Shown here piece by piece: positions 1 through 6,672 of a DNA stretch of 15,357 nucleotides (the first letter of the stretch is position 1; each line of letters starts with the position of its first letter). The translations under genes were made by a program, and so were the position numbers. The DNA lies in assembly GCA_029239935.1 (NCBI GenBank), contig JARBTY010000049.1:1-15357 (forward strand). Direction: 5' to 3'. The DNA is from Clostridia bacterium (GTDB lineage Bacteria > Bacillota_A > Clostridia > Lachnospirales > Cellulosilyticaceae). A model generated the notes under the pieces. That model saw only the letters and a program-made list of their open reading frames with translations. It was not told where the DNA came from and made no database searches.

Positions 1-1
1 C

Positions 2-1933
2 ACAACACAGGCCACCAATGCTTTGCTCGAAGGAGATGTCGCTAAGGTTGGCATTATCGGTATGGGAACTGGACTTGAAGGAGAGCGTGCCAAAGGAGAA
101 ACAAAAGTTGGTGATATTTTACTTGCTCCCGGAAAGCATCTATACACGTGCCATACATATCTGGATTCCGCTTCCTTACTTCCAGAAAAGATAGAAGCGT
201 CTATTGGGGCGCTTACCTCAAGTGGAGCTGAAGTAATCGTTGCTTCAGAGGCCTATTCAGTAGATAATCCAGACAATGAAAAACAGGTAATAGAGGCTGC
301 AGCAAAGAAAAACATACTGGCAACTGGAGGATATGAAATATCCCAGCTTTATGGCCTAAAAGCAAGGACAAGAACGGCAGTAGTTAATGCTGCACTGATT
401 CCAAAGATGATGGAAACTGCCAATATGACGGAGAATGCGGTAAAGGGATCCGGTATTCAAAAACCTCTAATGATTATGCGATGCGATGGCGGGGTCATGA
501 GCGTGGAGGAGGTAAGGAAACGGCCAATCCTTACCATGCTCTCTGGCCTGGCAGCAGGTGTTGCCGGTGCACTTATGTATGAAAAAATCACCGACGGCAT
601 TTTTCTTGAAGTAGGCGGAACATCTACCGATATTTCAGCTATTAAAGATGGAAAGGTTATGATAAAAAACGCCCAGGTAGGCGGGAGAAAATTATACCTG
701 ACTTCTCTAGATGTGCGTACTCTCGGGATTGCCGGTGGCAGTATGATTGTATTTGAAAAAGGAAAAATTACAGATGTAGGCCCTAGATCTGCCCATATTG
801 CAGACAAGGAATATGAAGCATTTGCAAAAGCACAAGATATGAAAAATCCGGTATTAAAACTGATAGCACCGAGAAAAGAGGATCAGGAAAACTATGCAGT
901 AGTAGCCAGTGGAAATGGAAAAAGCTATGCCCTTACTTTAGCAGGGGCCGCCAATATTTTAGGATATATTCCGGAAAATGACTATGCCCATGGTGATATA
1001 GAAGCTGCAAGGCTTGCATGGGGAGTGCTGGCAAAAGAGGCCAATGTTTCCGTAGAAGATGCTTGCAGGCAGGCCATGGAGATTGCCATTGCAAAGGTAC
1101 GCATCATAGTAGAAGAACTCATCAATGAGTACGATCTAAATCGCAATTTAATTTATCTGGTTGGAGGCGGAGGTTCGGCAGCTGTAGTGGCTCCTTTCCT
1201 TGGGAAAAAAATGGAGATCCGCCACCGTATTGCCAAAAATGCGCCGTACATCTCTACTATAGGCGTTGCACTCGCGTTAGTTAGAGAACAGATTGAGCGA
1301 AATGTATCAAATCCTACTGAAGAAGACATACGAAAGATTCGAAGTGATGTTATGGCTATCATCACAAAGGCAGGGGCAGACCCAGCTACCGTAGAGATTG
1401 CTATAGAAATTGAGAGTCAGAAAAATATTTTGCGTGCCATTGCTACTGGTGCAACAGAGCTTAGAACCAAGGAGCGTAATGCTCAGGATAAAACAGAAGA
1501 AGAACTTTTAAAGATAGTTGGGGAAGCCGTACAGGTTGAGTCGTCAGCCATTCATAAGATTGCAGCTGAGGGACGATGGAATGCCTATGAGGTTGAAAAA
1601 GTTTCCAAAAGGTTCTTTGGACTCATGACAAAGAAACAAAAATTAGTCCGTATGGTTGACTGTGATGGGGTTATTCGTCTGCAAAAGGACAATGCAAAAA
1701 TAAAAGTAATGCATAAGAAAGGGAAAGATACCATCTTTTCTGAGTTCATTGATGAAATGACACAATATACTGATGCAGGGGCAACTCTTCCTAAAACTTA
1801 TCTGTTCTTTCAGCAAAAAATGGCGGATTTAAGTGGAGTCATTAGTAAAGAACAGTTAATGAGCCTTGTTGATATGGAACTTGAGTTTTTAGAGGATGAG
1901 CAGGAATTGATTGTTGTAGTTGCGAAAGACTGA
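2..1933 (+). CDS. Hydantoinase/oxoprolinase family protein (5' partial)
   Basis: The gene enters from before the window. The frame is open from base 2, and its first codons read TTQATNALLEGDV, the end of the HGTTxATNAL motif typical of the hydantoinase/oxoprolinase N-terminal domain. The TTG at 23 is therefore an internal leucine and not a start. The actin-like ATPase core is visible: EVGGTSTDIS at about 608-637 and LVGGGGSAAVV at about 1158-1190 match the phosphate-binding loops. Family members (HyuA, 5-oxoprolinase) use ATP to open cyclic amides such as hydantoins or 5-oxoproline in the cytoplasm, usually with a HyuB-type partner. No HyuB is present in the window. The last ~200 residues, after KKMEIRHRIAKNAPYISTIG, form a charged C-terminal extension that I cannot assign. 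The stop (1931-1933) lies 22 bases before the next start, so the genes are likely cotranscribed. The family call is firm; the substrate is unknown. Confidence 0.88.
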   Translation, partial: TTQATNALLEGDVAKVGIIGMGTGLEGERAKGETKVGDILLAPGKHLYTCHTYLDSASLLPEKIEASIGALTSSGAEVIVASEAYSVDNPDNEKQVIEAAAKKNILATGGYEISQLYGLKARTRTAVVNAALIPKMMETANMTENAVKGSGIQKPLMIMRCDGGVMSVEEVRKRPILTMLSGLAAGVAGALMYEKITDGIFLEVGGTSTDISAIKDGKVMIKNAQVGGRKLYLTSLDVRTLGIAGGSMIVFEKGKITDVGPRSAHIADKEYEAFAKAQDMKNPVLKLIAPRKEDQENYAVVASGNGKSYALTLAGAANILGYIPENDYAHGDIEAARLAWGVLAKEANVSVEDACRQAMEIAIAKVRIIVEELINEYDLNRNLIYLVGGGGSAAVVAPFLGKKMEIRHRIAKNAPYISTIGVALALVREQIERNVSNPTEEDIRKIRSDVMAIITKAGADPATVEIAIEIESQKNILRAIATGATELRTKERNAQDKTEEELLKIVGEAVQVESSAIHKIAAEGRWNAYEVEKVSKRFFGLMTKKQKLVRMVDCDGVIRLQKDNAKIKVMHKKGKDTIFSEFIDEMTQYTDAGATLPKTYLFFQQKMADLSGVISKEQLMSLVDMELEFLEDEQELIVVVAKD

Positions 1934-1955
1934 GAAAACCAAAAGGAAGGACGAC

Positions 1956-2621
1956 ATGATAATAACTGAAATTTCGGATGAAATCATGGCTTTTTTGGAA
2001 TTAAAAGAGGATAGTCAGTTTTCAAATATAGCACCAAAGGACTACGTGTTTTATCTCTCAAAAAGTATGGCGTTTGGGAAAATAGAGAGTCAGAGATATC
2101 GAAGACAGGATTTGGAAGCAATCCTTAAATCAGAAGGGGTCCAAATTTTGCACCATCAAAATGTAAATACCATGGAAACACCGTTTTCGATGATACAGTC
2201 CCAGATTTATTTTACCAAAGAGGAAAAAAAGATTGAAATCTTCGTTGGAGTTATCGAGGAAAAGCGAAGGGCGATGGAGAAATTTGGTTTAAGGATATCA
2301 GCAGAAGAGATGAGGCGGCTTCATTTGGCGCATGAATTTTATCATTTTCTGGAGTTCTCTAGGGATCAGCGTACAGGTGAACGTCTGCCGCCTATTAGTA
2401 AAAAACTACTAGGAATAATTCCAGTTCAGTCTTATGTAACAAGAACCAATGAAATTGCAGCGCACCAGTTTGCCAAGGAAGTTTGTAACTTTCCTATTCA
2501 TCCTAAGATCATGGACTACTGTTATCAGATAACAAAAGGTGCATATAAAAGGGAAGCTTTTGGCGCATTGGTATTAAGTGTGCAAACGGAATTGGAAAAA
2601 GGAGGATATCAATGGAACTAA
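1956..2621 (+). CDS. Small HExxH metallopeptidase-like protein (ImmA/IrrE-like)
   Basis: This is a 221-residue soluble protein with no signal peptide or membrane segment. I chose ATG 1956 because AAGGAAGG sits 5 bases upstream (1943-1950). A TTG at 1920 in the same frame would overlap the previous gene and has no such site. Residues 126-130 read HEFYH, a canonical zinc-peptidase HExxH. It is followed at about residue 165 by NEIAAHQFAKE, which matches the ExxAxxFA pattern where ImmA/IrrE-type peptidases place their third zinc ligand (Glu166). The N-terminal ~100 residues are not recognised. The gene sits between two metabolic genes and overlaps the next by 10 bases, so it is translationally coupled. 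It may process or mature a protein of this operon or a regulator, but that is inference; no helix-turn-helix partner is next to it. The metalloprotein call is good, the family assignment tentative. Confidence 0.75.
   Translation: MIITEISDEIMAFLELKEDSQFSNIAPKDYVFYLSKSMAFGKIESQRYRRQDLEAILKSEGVQILHHQNVNTMETPFSMIQSQIYFTKEEKKIEIFVGVIEEKRRAMEKFGLRISAEEMRRLHLAHEFYHFLEFSRDQRTGERLPPISKKLLGIIPVQSYVTRTNEIAAHQFAKEVCNFPIHPKIMDYCYQITKGAYKREAFGALVLSVQTELEKGGYQWN
2601..2605 (+). promoter_or_regulatory. Ribosome binding site of the FAD oxidoreductase gene, inside the peptidase gene
   Basis: GGAGG lies 6 bases before ATG 2612 and inside the 3' end of the preceding peptidase gene. It fixes the oxidoreductase start and shows that the two overlapping genes are translated from one message. 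Confidence 0.75.
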
Positions 2622-3940
2622 TCCCATATCATGACAAAACGATAATGGTACTTGGAGAATATGATACAGTTGTAATCGGAGGAGGGCTAGCGGGAACATC
2701 TGCTGCAATCAGTGCAGCCAGAGGGGAAAATAGTACCCTAATTGTTGAAAAACAGATTGCACTTGGCGGAACGGCGACCAATGCACTTGTAAGTCCTATG
2801 ATGCCATCTTATGTAGAACATCAACAAAATTTTCATGAAATTGAAGAAGCATTAAAAAAATATCAGGCTGAGACAAGAGAGGAAGTCACTGGGTATATAT
2901 GGTTTAATAAAGAAACCATGGCAAGAGCCCTAGAAGATATTTATATCAGATACGACGGAGAAATCCTTTATGATGCAACTCTTGTGGATGTTATTCTAGA
3001 ACAGCAAATAATTAAGGCTGTGGTGTTAATGACTATGGAAGGGCTTGTAGCTGTGAGGGGAAGACAATTTATTGATGCGACTGGAGATGCCATCCTTACT
3101 AGATTAGCTGGTATAAATGTAACCGCTGGGGATGAAGATGGCAATAACCAAATGAGTTCCCTTCGTTTTGAAATGGCGGGAATTGATGTGGGAAAATATA
3201 GGGAGTATTGCTTGTCTTTAAAGGATGAATTTTCTCCTCTTATAAACGGATACTATTTTGAATCTGCCATGGTAAAAGGAAAAAGTTTTAAACTAGAGCC
3301 TATCTTTCAAAAGGGAGTGAAAGATGGCATCCTAAAAGAAGAAGATTTGCGATATTATCAGTGTTTTTCCCTTCCATCCAAAGAAGGCTGTATGACCTTT
3401 AACTGTCCTCATATTGGAAGCTTGAAAAATAACACAAGTGCTCTTGCACGTTCAAAAGCAATTGTAGAAGGAAGACAGATGATTTCACGTCTCGTTACAT
3501 TCTTAAAAGGATATATGCCGGGATTTGAGCGTGCCTATCTATCCAACGAGGCTTCTATGCTTGGCATCCGAGAATCTTATCGCTTAGTTGGAAAATATGT
3601 CTTAACAGAAGAGGACTATATCAATCGGGCAAGGTTTGAAGATGCCATCGCCAAGGGAGACTGGTACATTGATGTGCATTCTGTGAGCAAGGGGTTGGTT
3701 CATAAGGATAAGTTTATAAAGGGAGAATACTATGAGATACCATACCGGTCCTTGGTAAACGAACTGGTGAAAAATCTGATAACTGTAGGAAGATGTATCT
3801 CTACTACTTTTCTTATGCAGGCAAGTATACGCATCCAACCAACGGTTATTGACATGGGAGATGCGGCAGGAAGAGCTTGCGTTTATGGAAAAGAAAAAAA
3901 TATTGAACTCACCGATATTAATGGCGCTCATTTACAATAA
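2612..3940 (+). CDS. FAD-dependent oxidoreductase
   Basis: This 442-residue cytoplasmic flavoprotein belongs to the FAD_oxidored type. A Rossmann dinucleotide-binding fold opens the protein: strand DTVVI, GGGLAG at residues 23-28 and acidic Glu46 ending the second strand (LIVEK). LGGTATNALVSPMMP follows, as is usual in this family. RQFIDATGDAILTRLAG (encoded from about 3063) is the second conserved FAD-contact block (ATGD). TVGRCISTTFLMQASIRIQPTV near the C-terminus matches the closing FAD segment. The protein oxidises or reduces an unknown small substrate. The start is ATG 2612, with GGAGG 6 bases upstream. It overlaps the peptidase gene and follows a hydantoinase/oxoprolinase, which suggests a shared catabolic route for a cyclic amide or related nitrogen compound; that is inference. 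No terminator of its own is seen directly after the stop. The nearest hairpin is inside the downstream insertion-sequence remnant. Confidence 0.87.
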   Translation: MELIPYHDKTIMVLGEYDTVVIGGGLAGTSAAISAARGENSTLIVEKQIALGGTATNALVSPMMPSYVEHQQNFHEIEEALKKYQAETREEVTGYIWFNKETMARALEDIYIRYDGEILYDATLVDVILEQQIIKAVVLMTMEGLVAVRGRQFIDATGDAILTRLAGINVTAGDEDGNNQMSSLRFEMAGIDVGKYREYCLSLKDEFSPLINGYYFESAMVKGKSFKLEPIFQKGVKDGILKEEDLRYYQCFSLPSKEGCMTFNCPHIGSLKNNTSALARSKAIVEGRQMISRLVTFLKGYMPGFERAYLSNEASMLGIRESYRLVGKYVLTEEDYINRARFEDAIAKGDWYIDVHSVSKGLVHKDKFIKGEYYEIPYRSLVNELVKNLITVGRCISTTFLMQASIRIQPTVIDMGDAAGRACVYGKEKNIELTDINGAHLQ

Positions 3941-3957
3941 TATAAAAGAAAACATAA

Positions 3958-4125
3958 GAAAATGGGAGCCACTATGGTTTTAGAAGATTTTTAACCAGAG
4001 AAAAGAAGAATGTATTAACCGAGTTTATGTTATTGTGTTTTGGCTATAACATTAATAAACTCCATAAAAACATTCAAAAAGAAAATTTAGGCGTAACCCT
4101 TTACAAAAAAAATCTAGTAGCTTAA
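3958..4125 (+). pseudogene. C-terminal fragment of an IS1182-type transposase
   Basis: Read in the frame of base 3958, this gives about 55 codons ending at TAA 4123-4125. They include GFRRFLTREKKNVLTEF and LLCFGYNINKLHKNIQ. The GFRRFLTRG..KNVLTE..L...YNINKLH.KIQ pattern is the characteristic C-terminus of IS1182-family DDE transposases. An in-frame stop at 3955-3957 lies immediately upstream, and no start codon or catalytic DDE core remains, so it is a non-functional remnant. The internal sequence is undamaged, which suggests the truncation is fairly recent or arose by deletion and not by slow decay. Confidence 0.75.
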
Positions 4126-4186
4126 AAAACCGAATAAAAAAATCGCAGGGGCTTCTAACCTTATTTTACGATGCCTAAAAATAAAA

Positions 4187-4237
4187 AACAGGTGCTATTC
4201 AGCAAGAAAAACTTGCTAAGATAGCGCCTGTTTTTTT
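4187..4237 (+). terminator. Rho-independent terminator inside the IS remnant
   Basis: AACAGGTGCTAT and ATAGCGCCTGTT pair (one G-U). An inner AGCAAG/CTTGCT stem closes an A-rich loop, and seven T follow directly. It would stop transcripts of the transposase and now, after truncation, those of the upstream three-gene operon, which has no closer terminator. Confidence 0.85.
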
Positions 4238-4263
4238 GGCTAAGGGCATCTTCAAAATTTTAA

Positions 4264-4278
4264 TTTTGAGACACCCCC
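4264..4278 (+). repeat. Right terminal inverted repeat of the IS remnant
   Basis: TTTTGAGACACCCCC is the presumed right tip of the element. Just inside it, TCAAAAT and ATTTTGA (about 4252-4268) form a short palindrome. No matching left copy exists in the window, so the assignment depends on resemblance to known IS1182-type ends. Confidence 0.55.
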
Positions 4279-4396
4279 TTTTGAGGTTTATGATTAGGAG
4301 ACACACCTGTTCCCATACCGAACACGTAGGTTAAGACCTAGTTGGCCGATGGTACTTGCTTGGAGACGAGCCGGGAGAGTAGGTGGCTGCCAAATT
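4279..4396 (+). rRNA. rrf: 5S ribosomal RNA with a degenerate 5' arm
   Basis: The core is unmistakable: CACCTGTTCCCATACCGAACAC (4304-4325), GGCCGATGGTACT (about 4344-4356) and GGGAGAGTAGGTGGCTGCCAA (about 4373-4393). Counting back from CACCTG by the Escherichia coli 5S layout places the 5' end near 4277-4279, directly at the IS tip. Helix II is preserved: ATTAGG near 4293 pairs with CCTAGT near 4337. Helix I is not: the 3' strand CTGCCAAA needs TTTGGCAG, but the 5' end reads TTTTGAGG, so only about four pairs hold. There is no 16S or 23S upstream. It is either a solitary 5S copy damaged by the IS or a 5S pseudogene. Confidence 0.85.
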
Positions 4397-4408
4397 CAAT
4401 AAAACAAC

Positions 4409-4436
4409 AACCTCTGCAAAAATGCGGGGTTTTTTT
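4409..4436 (+). terminator. Terminator after the 5S rRNA
   Basis: AACCTCTGCA pairs with TGCGGGGTT (one bulged T, one G-U) around an AAAA loop, followed by a run of seven T ending at 4436. It lies 13 bases after the 5S 3' end and before the tRNA-like gene, so the tRNA-like sequence is not read efficiently from an rRNA transcript. Confidence 0.8.
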
Positions 4437-4441
4437 ATTAT

Positions 4442-4512
4442 GGGGCGAAAGTTCAATGGTAGAACGTCAGCCTTTTAGGCTGAATACGTAGGTTCGATTC
4501 CCATCACCCGTT
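4442..4512 (+). tRNA. tRNA-like gene, anticodon TTT (Lys) on a tRNA-Gly-like body; probable pseudo-tRNA
   Basis: The cloverleaf reads as follows. D arm GTTC/GAAC is at 4451-4465. Anticodon stem TCAGC/GCTGA carries loop CTTTTAG, with anticodon TTT at 4474-4476. T loop TTCGATT is at 4493-4499. D and anticodon arms pair fully. The T stem GTAGG/CCCAT has an A-C mismatch. The acceptor strands GGGGCGA (4442-4448) and CACCCGT (4505-4511) form only two Watson-Crick pairs plus a G-U. The D arm and the 3' half, including CCCATCACCCG and a T discriminator, closely resemble bacterial tRNA-Gly(TCC), whose acceptor 5' strand would be GCGGGTG. So the anticodon says Lys while the body says Gly, and the acceptor stem is broken. 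A working tRNA-Lys is unlikely. Confidence 0.7.
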
Positions 4513-4522
4513 TACGTTACAG

Positions 4523-4573
4523 AAAAGCAGATGTTATATAATTAACTGAGTTAGTTATATAACATCTGCTTTT
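4523..4573 (+). terminator. Very long near-perfect hairpin after the tRNA-like gene
   Basis: AAAAGCAGATGTTATATAA at 4523-4541 is exactly complementary to TTATATAACATCTGCTTTT at 4555-4573. Inside it, one T-G pair and TAAC/GTTA extend the stem to 24 pairs around a 3-base TGA loop. Flanking A and T runs make it a candidate bidirectional terminator. It ends the RNA-gene block and insulates the sensory operon that follows. Confidence 0.75.
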
Positions 4574-4604
4574 GTTTTCTTGAAGTCAATTTGAAGGTGC
4601 AAGA

Positions 4605-4633
4605 TTGACAATATTTACATGCAATGATACATT
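4605..4633 (+). promoter_or_regulatory. Candidate sigma-A promoter for the sensory operon
   Basis: A consensus -35 TTGACA (4605-4610) is followed after 17 bases by TACATT (4628-4633), preceded by TG one base upstream as in extended -10 boxes. A perfect TATAAT overlaps at 4633-4638 but its spacing to the -35 would be 22 bases. The start of transcription would leave a leader of about 140 bases of A+T-rich sequence before the kinase gene. I see no stable structure or known riboswitch in that leader. Confidence 0.55.
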
Positions 4634-4783
4634 ATAATTAATTGGCAAATTAGCACTATAAATGCCTAAAAAAATATATATATTGATAATTGAATATTTA
4701 TCAAAGAGTATTTATAACTTATAAATGCACAAATTTTTGGAAGAACATATCTATTTATATATAAATTGTTAAAAAACTTAGAA

Positions 4784-6646
4784 ATGAGTGTGCTAGATAT
4801 GCTTGGTAAAATATATCAAAAGTTAATAAAATATCGATGGATTTTAAAGCTAAGAAATCAACTTTTAATTTATTTGATTTTAGTGGCATTTCTTCCGGTA
4901 TTTGGTACAAGCATTTATTTTGATTACATTATGAGGGACAAAATTAAAGAGGATATAATTACAAGAAATCATATGACTGTAGCACATATGATAGAGGGGA
5001 TTGACAGACGGATAGAGGATGCTAATAAGTTTGCAGATTGGCTATGTAGGGATAGCAATCTTTTGGTTTTATTAAGACGTAGTCCACAAGAAGCAAGACG
5101 TTATGACAGTGTGAAAAAAGATGTTATAAAAAAGATACAAGAACAATTTGAATATAATTCAGTAGGAAGTCATATTCCTTCTTTATTTATAATAGGAGAT
5201 AACGGGATAGATATTAGAAATGGTATTGAGGCGGCATTGATTGATTATGAGATATTTACTCGTAAGCCTTGGTTTATTAAAGGCAGGCAGGCTAATGGAC
5301 GTAATTTTTGGGGAAGTATGACGAATAATTATACTAAGATAACATTGAATCCGCAGGTTATACCTATGATGCGGACAATTAATGATTTGAGTACAGGGCA
5401 AAGTATAGGGAATTTAGTAATATGTTTTGATGAGCAATTCTTTTCTAATATTTATAGAGAGTTTTCTTCAGATATTCAAGCTCAGATTTATTTAGTAGAT
5501 TTACAAGGCAATATTTTTTATACTAATCAATTTGAAAACCAGAAGATCAATATGAATAGTAATCCGATTTTCACAGAAATAATAAATAGAGGCTTTGTGA
5601 ATAATACACATCAAAATGCATTTGAAATTTATTTTAAAGAGCAGTTACATTTAGTTACCTATCAGCGTTCATCAAAGACTGGTTGGCTACTGATTCAAGC
5701 GGAACCTATGAATCAGATAGAAATCCAAAGCAGCATAATGAAGGAAAAAGGAGTTATGTGGGGTATTTTAATGATTATCGCATGTGTTTTACTAGCATTA
5801 ATCTTATCTATATTTTTTACTAAACCATTGGTTGTATTAAATGAGCAAGTACATCAAATAGCAAGAGGTGATTTTAATCAGACTATCAATTTACAAGGTA
5901 ATAATGAGATTAGTGAGCTAGCTGAAAGTATTAATAAGATGAAAGTGGATTTGGAAGTTTTGCTGCGTGAGGGTTTGGATAAAGAAAAAGAAAAAAGAAT
6001 ATTAGAGATAAAAATGCTCCAAAGTCAAATAACACCTCATTTTCTCTATAATACTTTAAATTCTATTAAAGTAATGGCTGCATTGCAAGGAGCACAAGGC
6101 ATTGAAAAAATGACTGGATCTTTAGGAAAACTGCTTAAAGCATCCTTAGGTGGATTTAATGAACATATCATTTTAGAAGAGGAATTAGAAATTCTGAATG
6201 ATTACATATATATTCAAAAAATAAGATATAAAGGTAAAGTGCAGTTTAGCTTAAATATCAAAGATGAAGAGCTTCTAAGATGTAAAATTATAAAATTTAT
6301 TTTACAACCTTTAGTAGAAAATGCTATTTTTCATGGTATCGCTCCTAAAGAGGACATGGGAGAAATTGTACTTTCAGTGTATGAACATCAAAATTTACTT
6401 GTGCTAGAAATTTGGGATGATGGCATTGGTATGAGCGGAGAAGTTATTCGTAAAATCAACGAGGATACTGAAGGACTTAGGGAGACATATGATCATGGCA
6501 TGGGACTTTATAATATTAATCAGAGGATTAAACTGATTTACGGAGAAAAATATGGTATGCATTTTGAAAGCTTAATAGGAGAATATACAAAAATAACAAT
6601 TTATTTACCTATAGAGAAGGAATTCAAAGATTGTACAAATATCTGA
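4784..6646 (+). CDS. Sensor histidine kinase, YesM/LytS type
   Basis: This is a membrane sensor kinase of about 620 residues. Segments run in order. Transmembrane helix 1 (about 27-46) is followed by an extracellular ligand-binding region of roughly 270 residues, likely Cache-like, and transmembrane helix 2 (about 323-346). A HAMP linker follows (about 347-395). The His_kinase block carries the phospho-acceptor in QITPHFLYNTLNSIK (His419). The HATPase domain has N-box PLVENAIFHG near 508, DDGIGM near 546 and GMGLYNINQR near 572. YesM-type kinases sense extracellular sugars and phosphorylate an AraC-type partner; that partner lies 26 bases downstream. The start is uncertain: TTG 4766, ATG 4784 and ATG 4799 are all in frame and none has a good ribosome site. 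I prefer ATG 4784. The gene is clearly more AT-rich than the operon before it. Confidence 0.9.
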   Translation: MSVLDMLGKIYQKLIKYRWILKLRNQLLIYLILVAFLPVFGTSIYFDYIMRDKIKEDIITRNHMTVAHMIEGIDRRIEDANKFADWLCRDSNLLVLLRRSPQEARRYDSVKKDVIKKIQEQFEYNSVGSHIPSLFIIGDNGIDIRNGIEAALIDYEIFTRKPWFIKGRQANGRNFWGSMTNNYTKITLNPQVIPMMRTINDLSTGQSIGNLVICFDEQFFSNIYREFSSDIQAQIYLVDLQGNIFYTNQFENQKINMNSNPIFTEIINRGFVNNTHQNAFEIYFKEQLHLVTYQRSSKTGWLLIQAEPMNQIEIQSSIMKEKGVMWGILMIIACVLLALILSIFFTKPLVVLNEQVHQIARGDFNQTINLQGNNEISELAESINKMKVDLEVLLREGLDKEKEKRILEIKMLQSQITPHFLYNTLNSIKVMAALQGAQGIEKMTGSLGKLLKASLGGFNEHIILEEELEILNDYIYIQKIRYKGKVQFSLNIKDEELLRCKIIKFILQPLVENAIFHGIAPKEDMGEIVLSVYEHQNLLVLEIWDDGIGMSGEVIRKINEDTEGLRETYDHGMGLYNINQRIKLIYGEKYGMHFESLIGEYTKITIYLPIEKEFKDCTNI

Positions 6647-6672
6647 AGGTAGAGTGGGGGAGGTAAAGATCA

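Larger units (their letters stand above)
3958..4278 (+). mobile_element. Right-hand remnant of an IS1182-family insertion sequence
   Basis: The stretch holds the end of a transposase frame (3958-4125), a strong terminator (4187-4237) and a terminal-repeat-like end, TTTTGAGACACCCCC (4264-4278). That is the reverse complement of the GGGGGTGTCTCAAAA-type ends I associate with IS1182-family elements of clostridia. The left end and most of the transposase are gone, so the left junction falls just after the oxidoreductase stop, between about 3941 and 3964. The right end abuts the 5' end of the 5S rRNA gene. Family assignment rests on recall of sequence patterns and not on a search. Confidence 0.7.

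Noticed and set aside
23..25. TTG as a start codon of the first gene
   Set aside because: The frame is open back to base 2 and the upstream codons encode part of the conserved HGTTxATNAL motif, so the gene begins before the window.
457..1365. Reverse-strand frames within the hydantoinase gene
   Set aside because: They are antisense shadows of the conserved actin-like ATPase core, with no ribosome sites seen.
1920..1955. TTG 1920 as start of the peptidase gene
   Set aside because: It would overlap the preceding coding sequence and has no ribosome site. ATG 1956 has AAGGAAGG at a good distance.
4442..4512. A functional tRNA-Lys
   Set aside because: The anticodon is TTT but the acceptor stem has only two Watson-Crick pairs and the body is tRNA-Gly-like, so I report it as a probable pseudo-tRNA.
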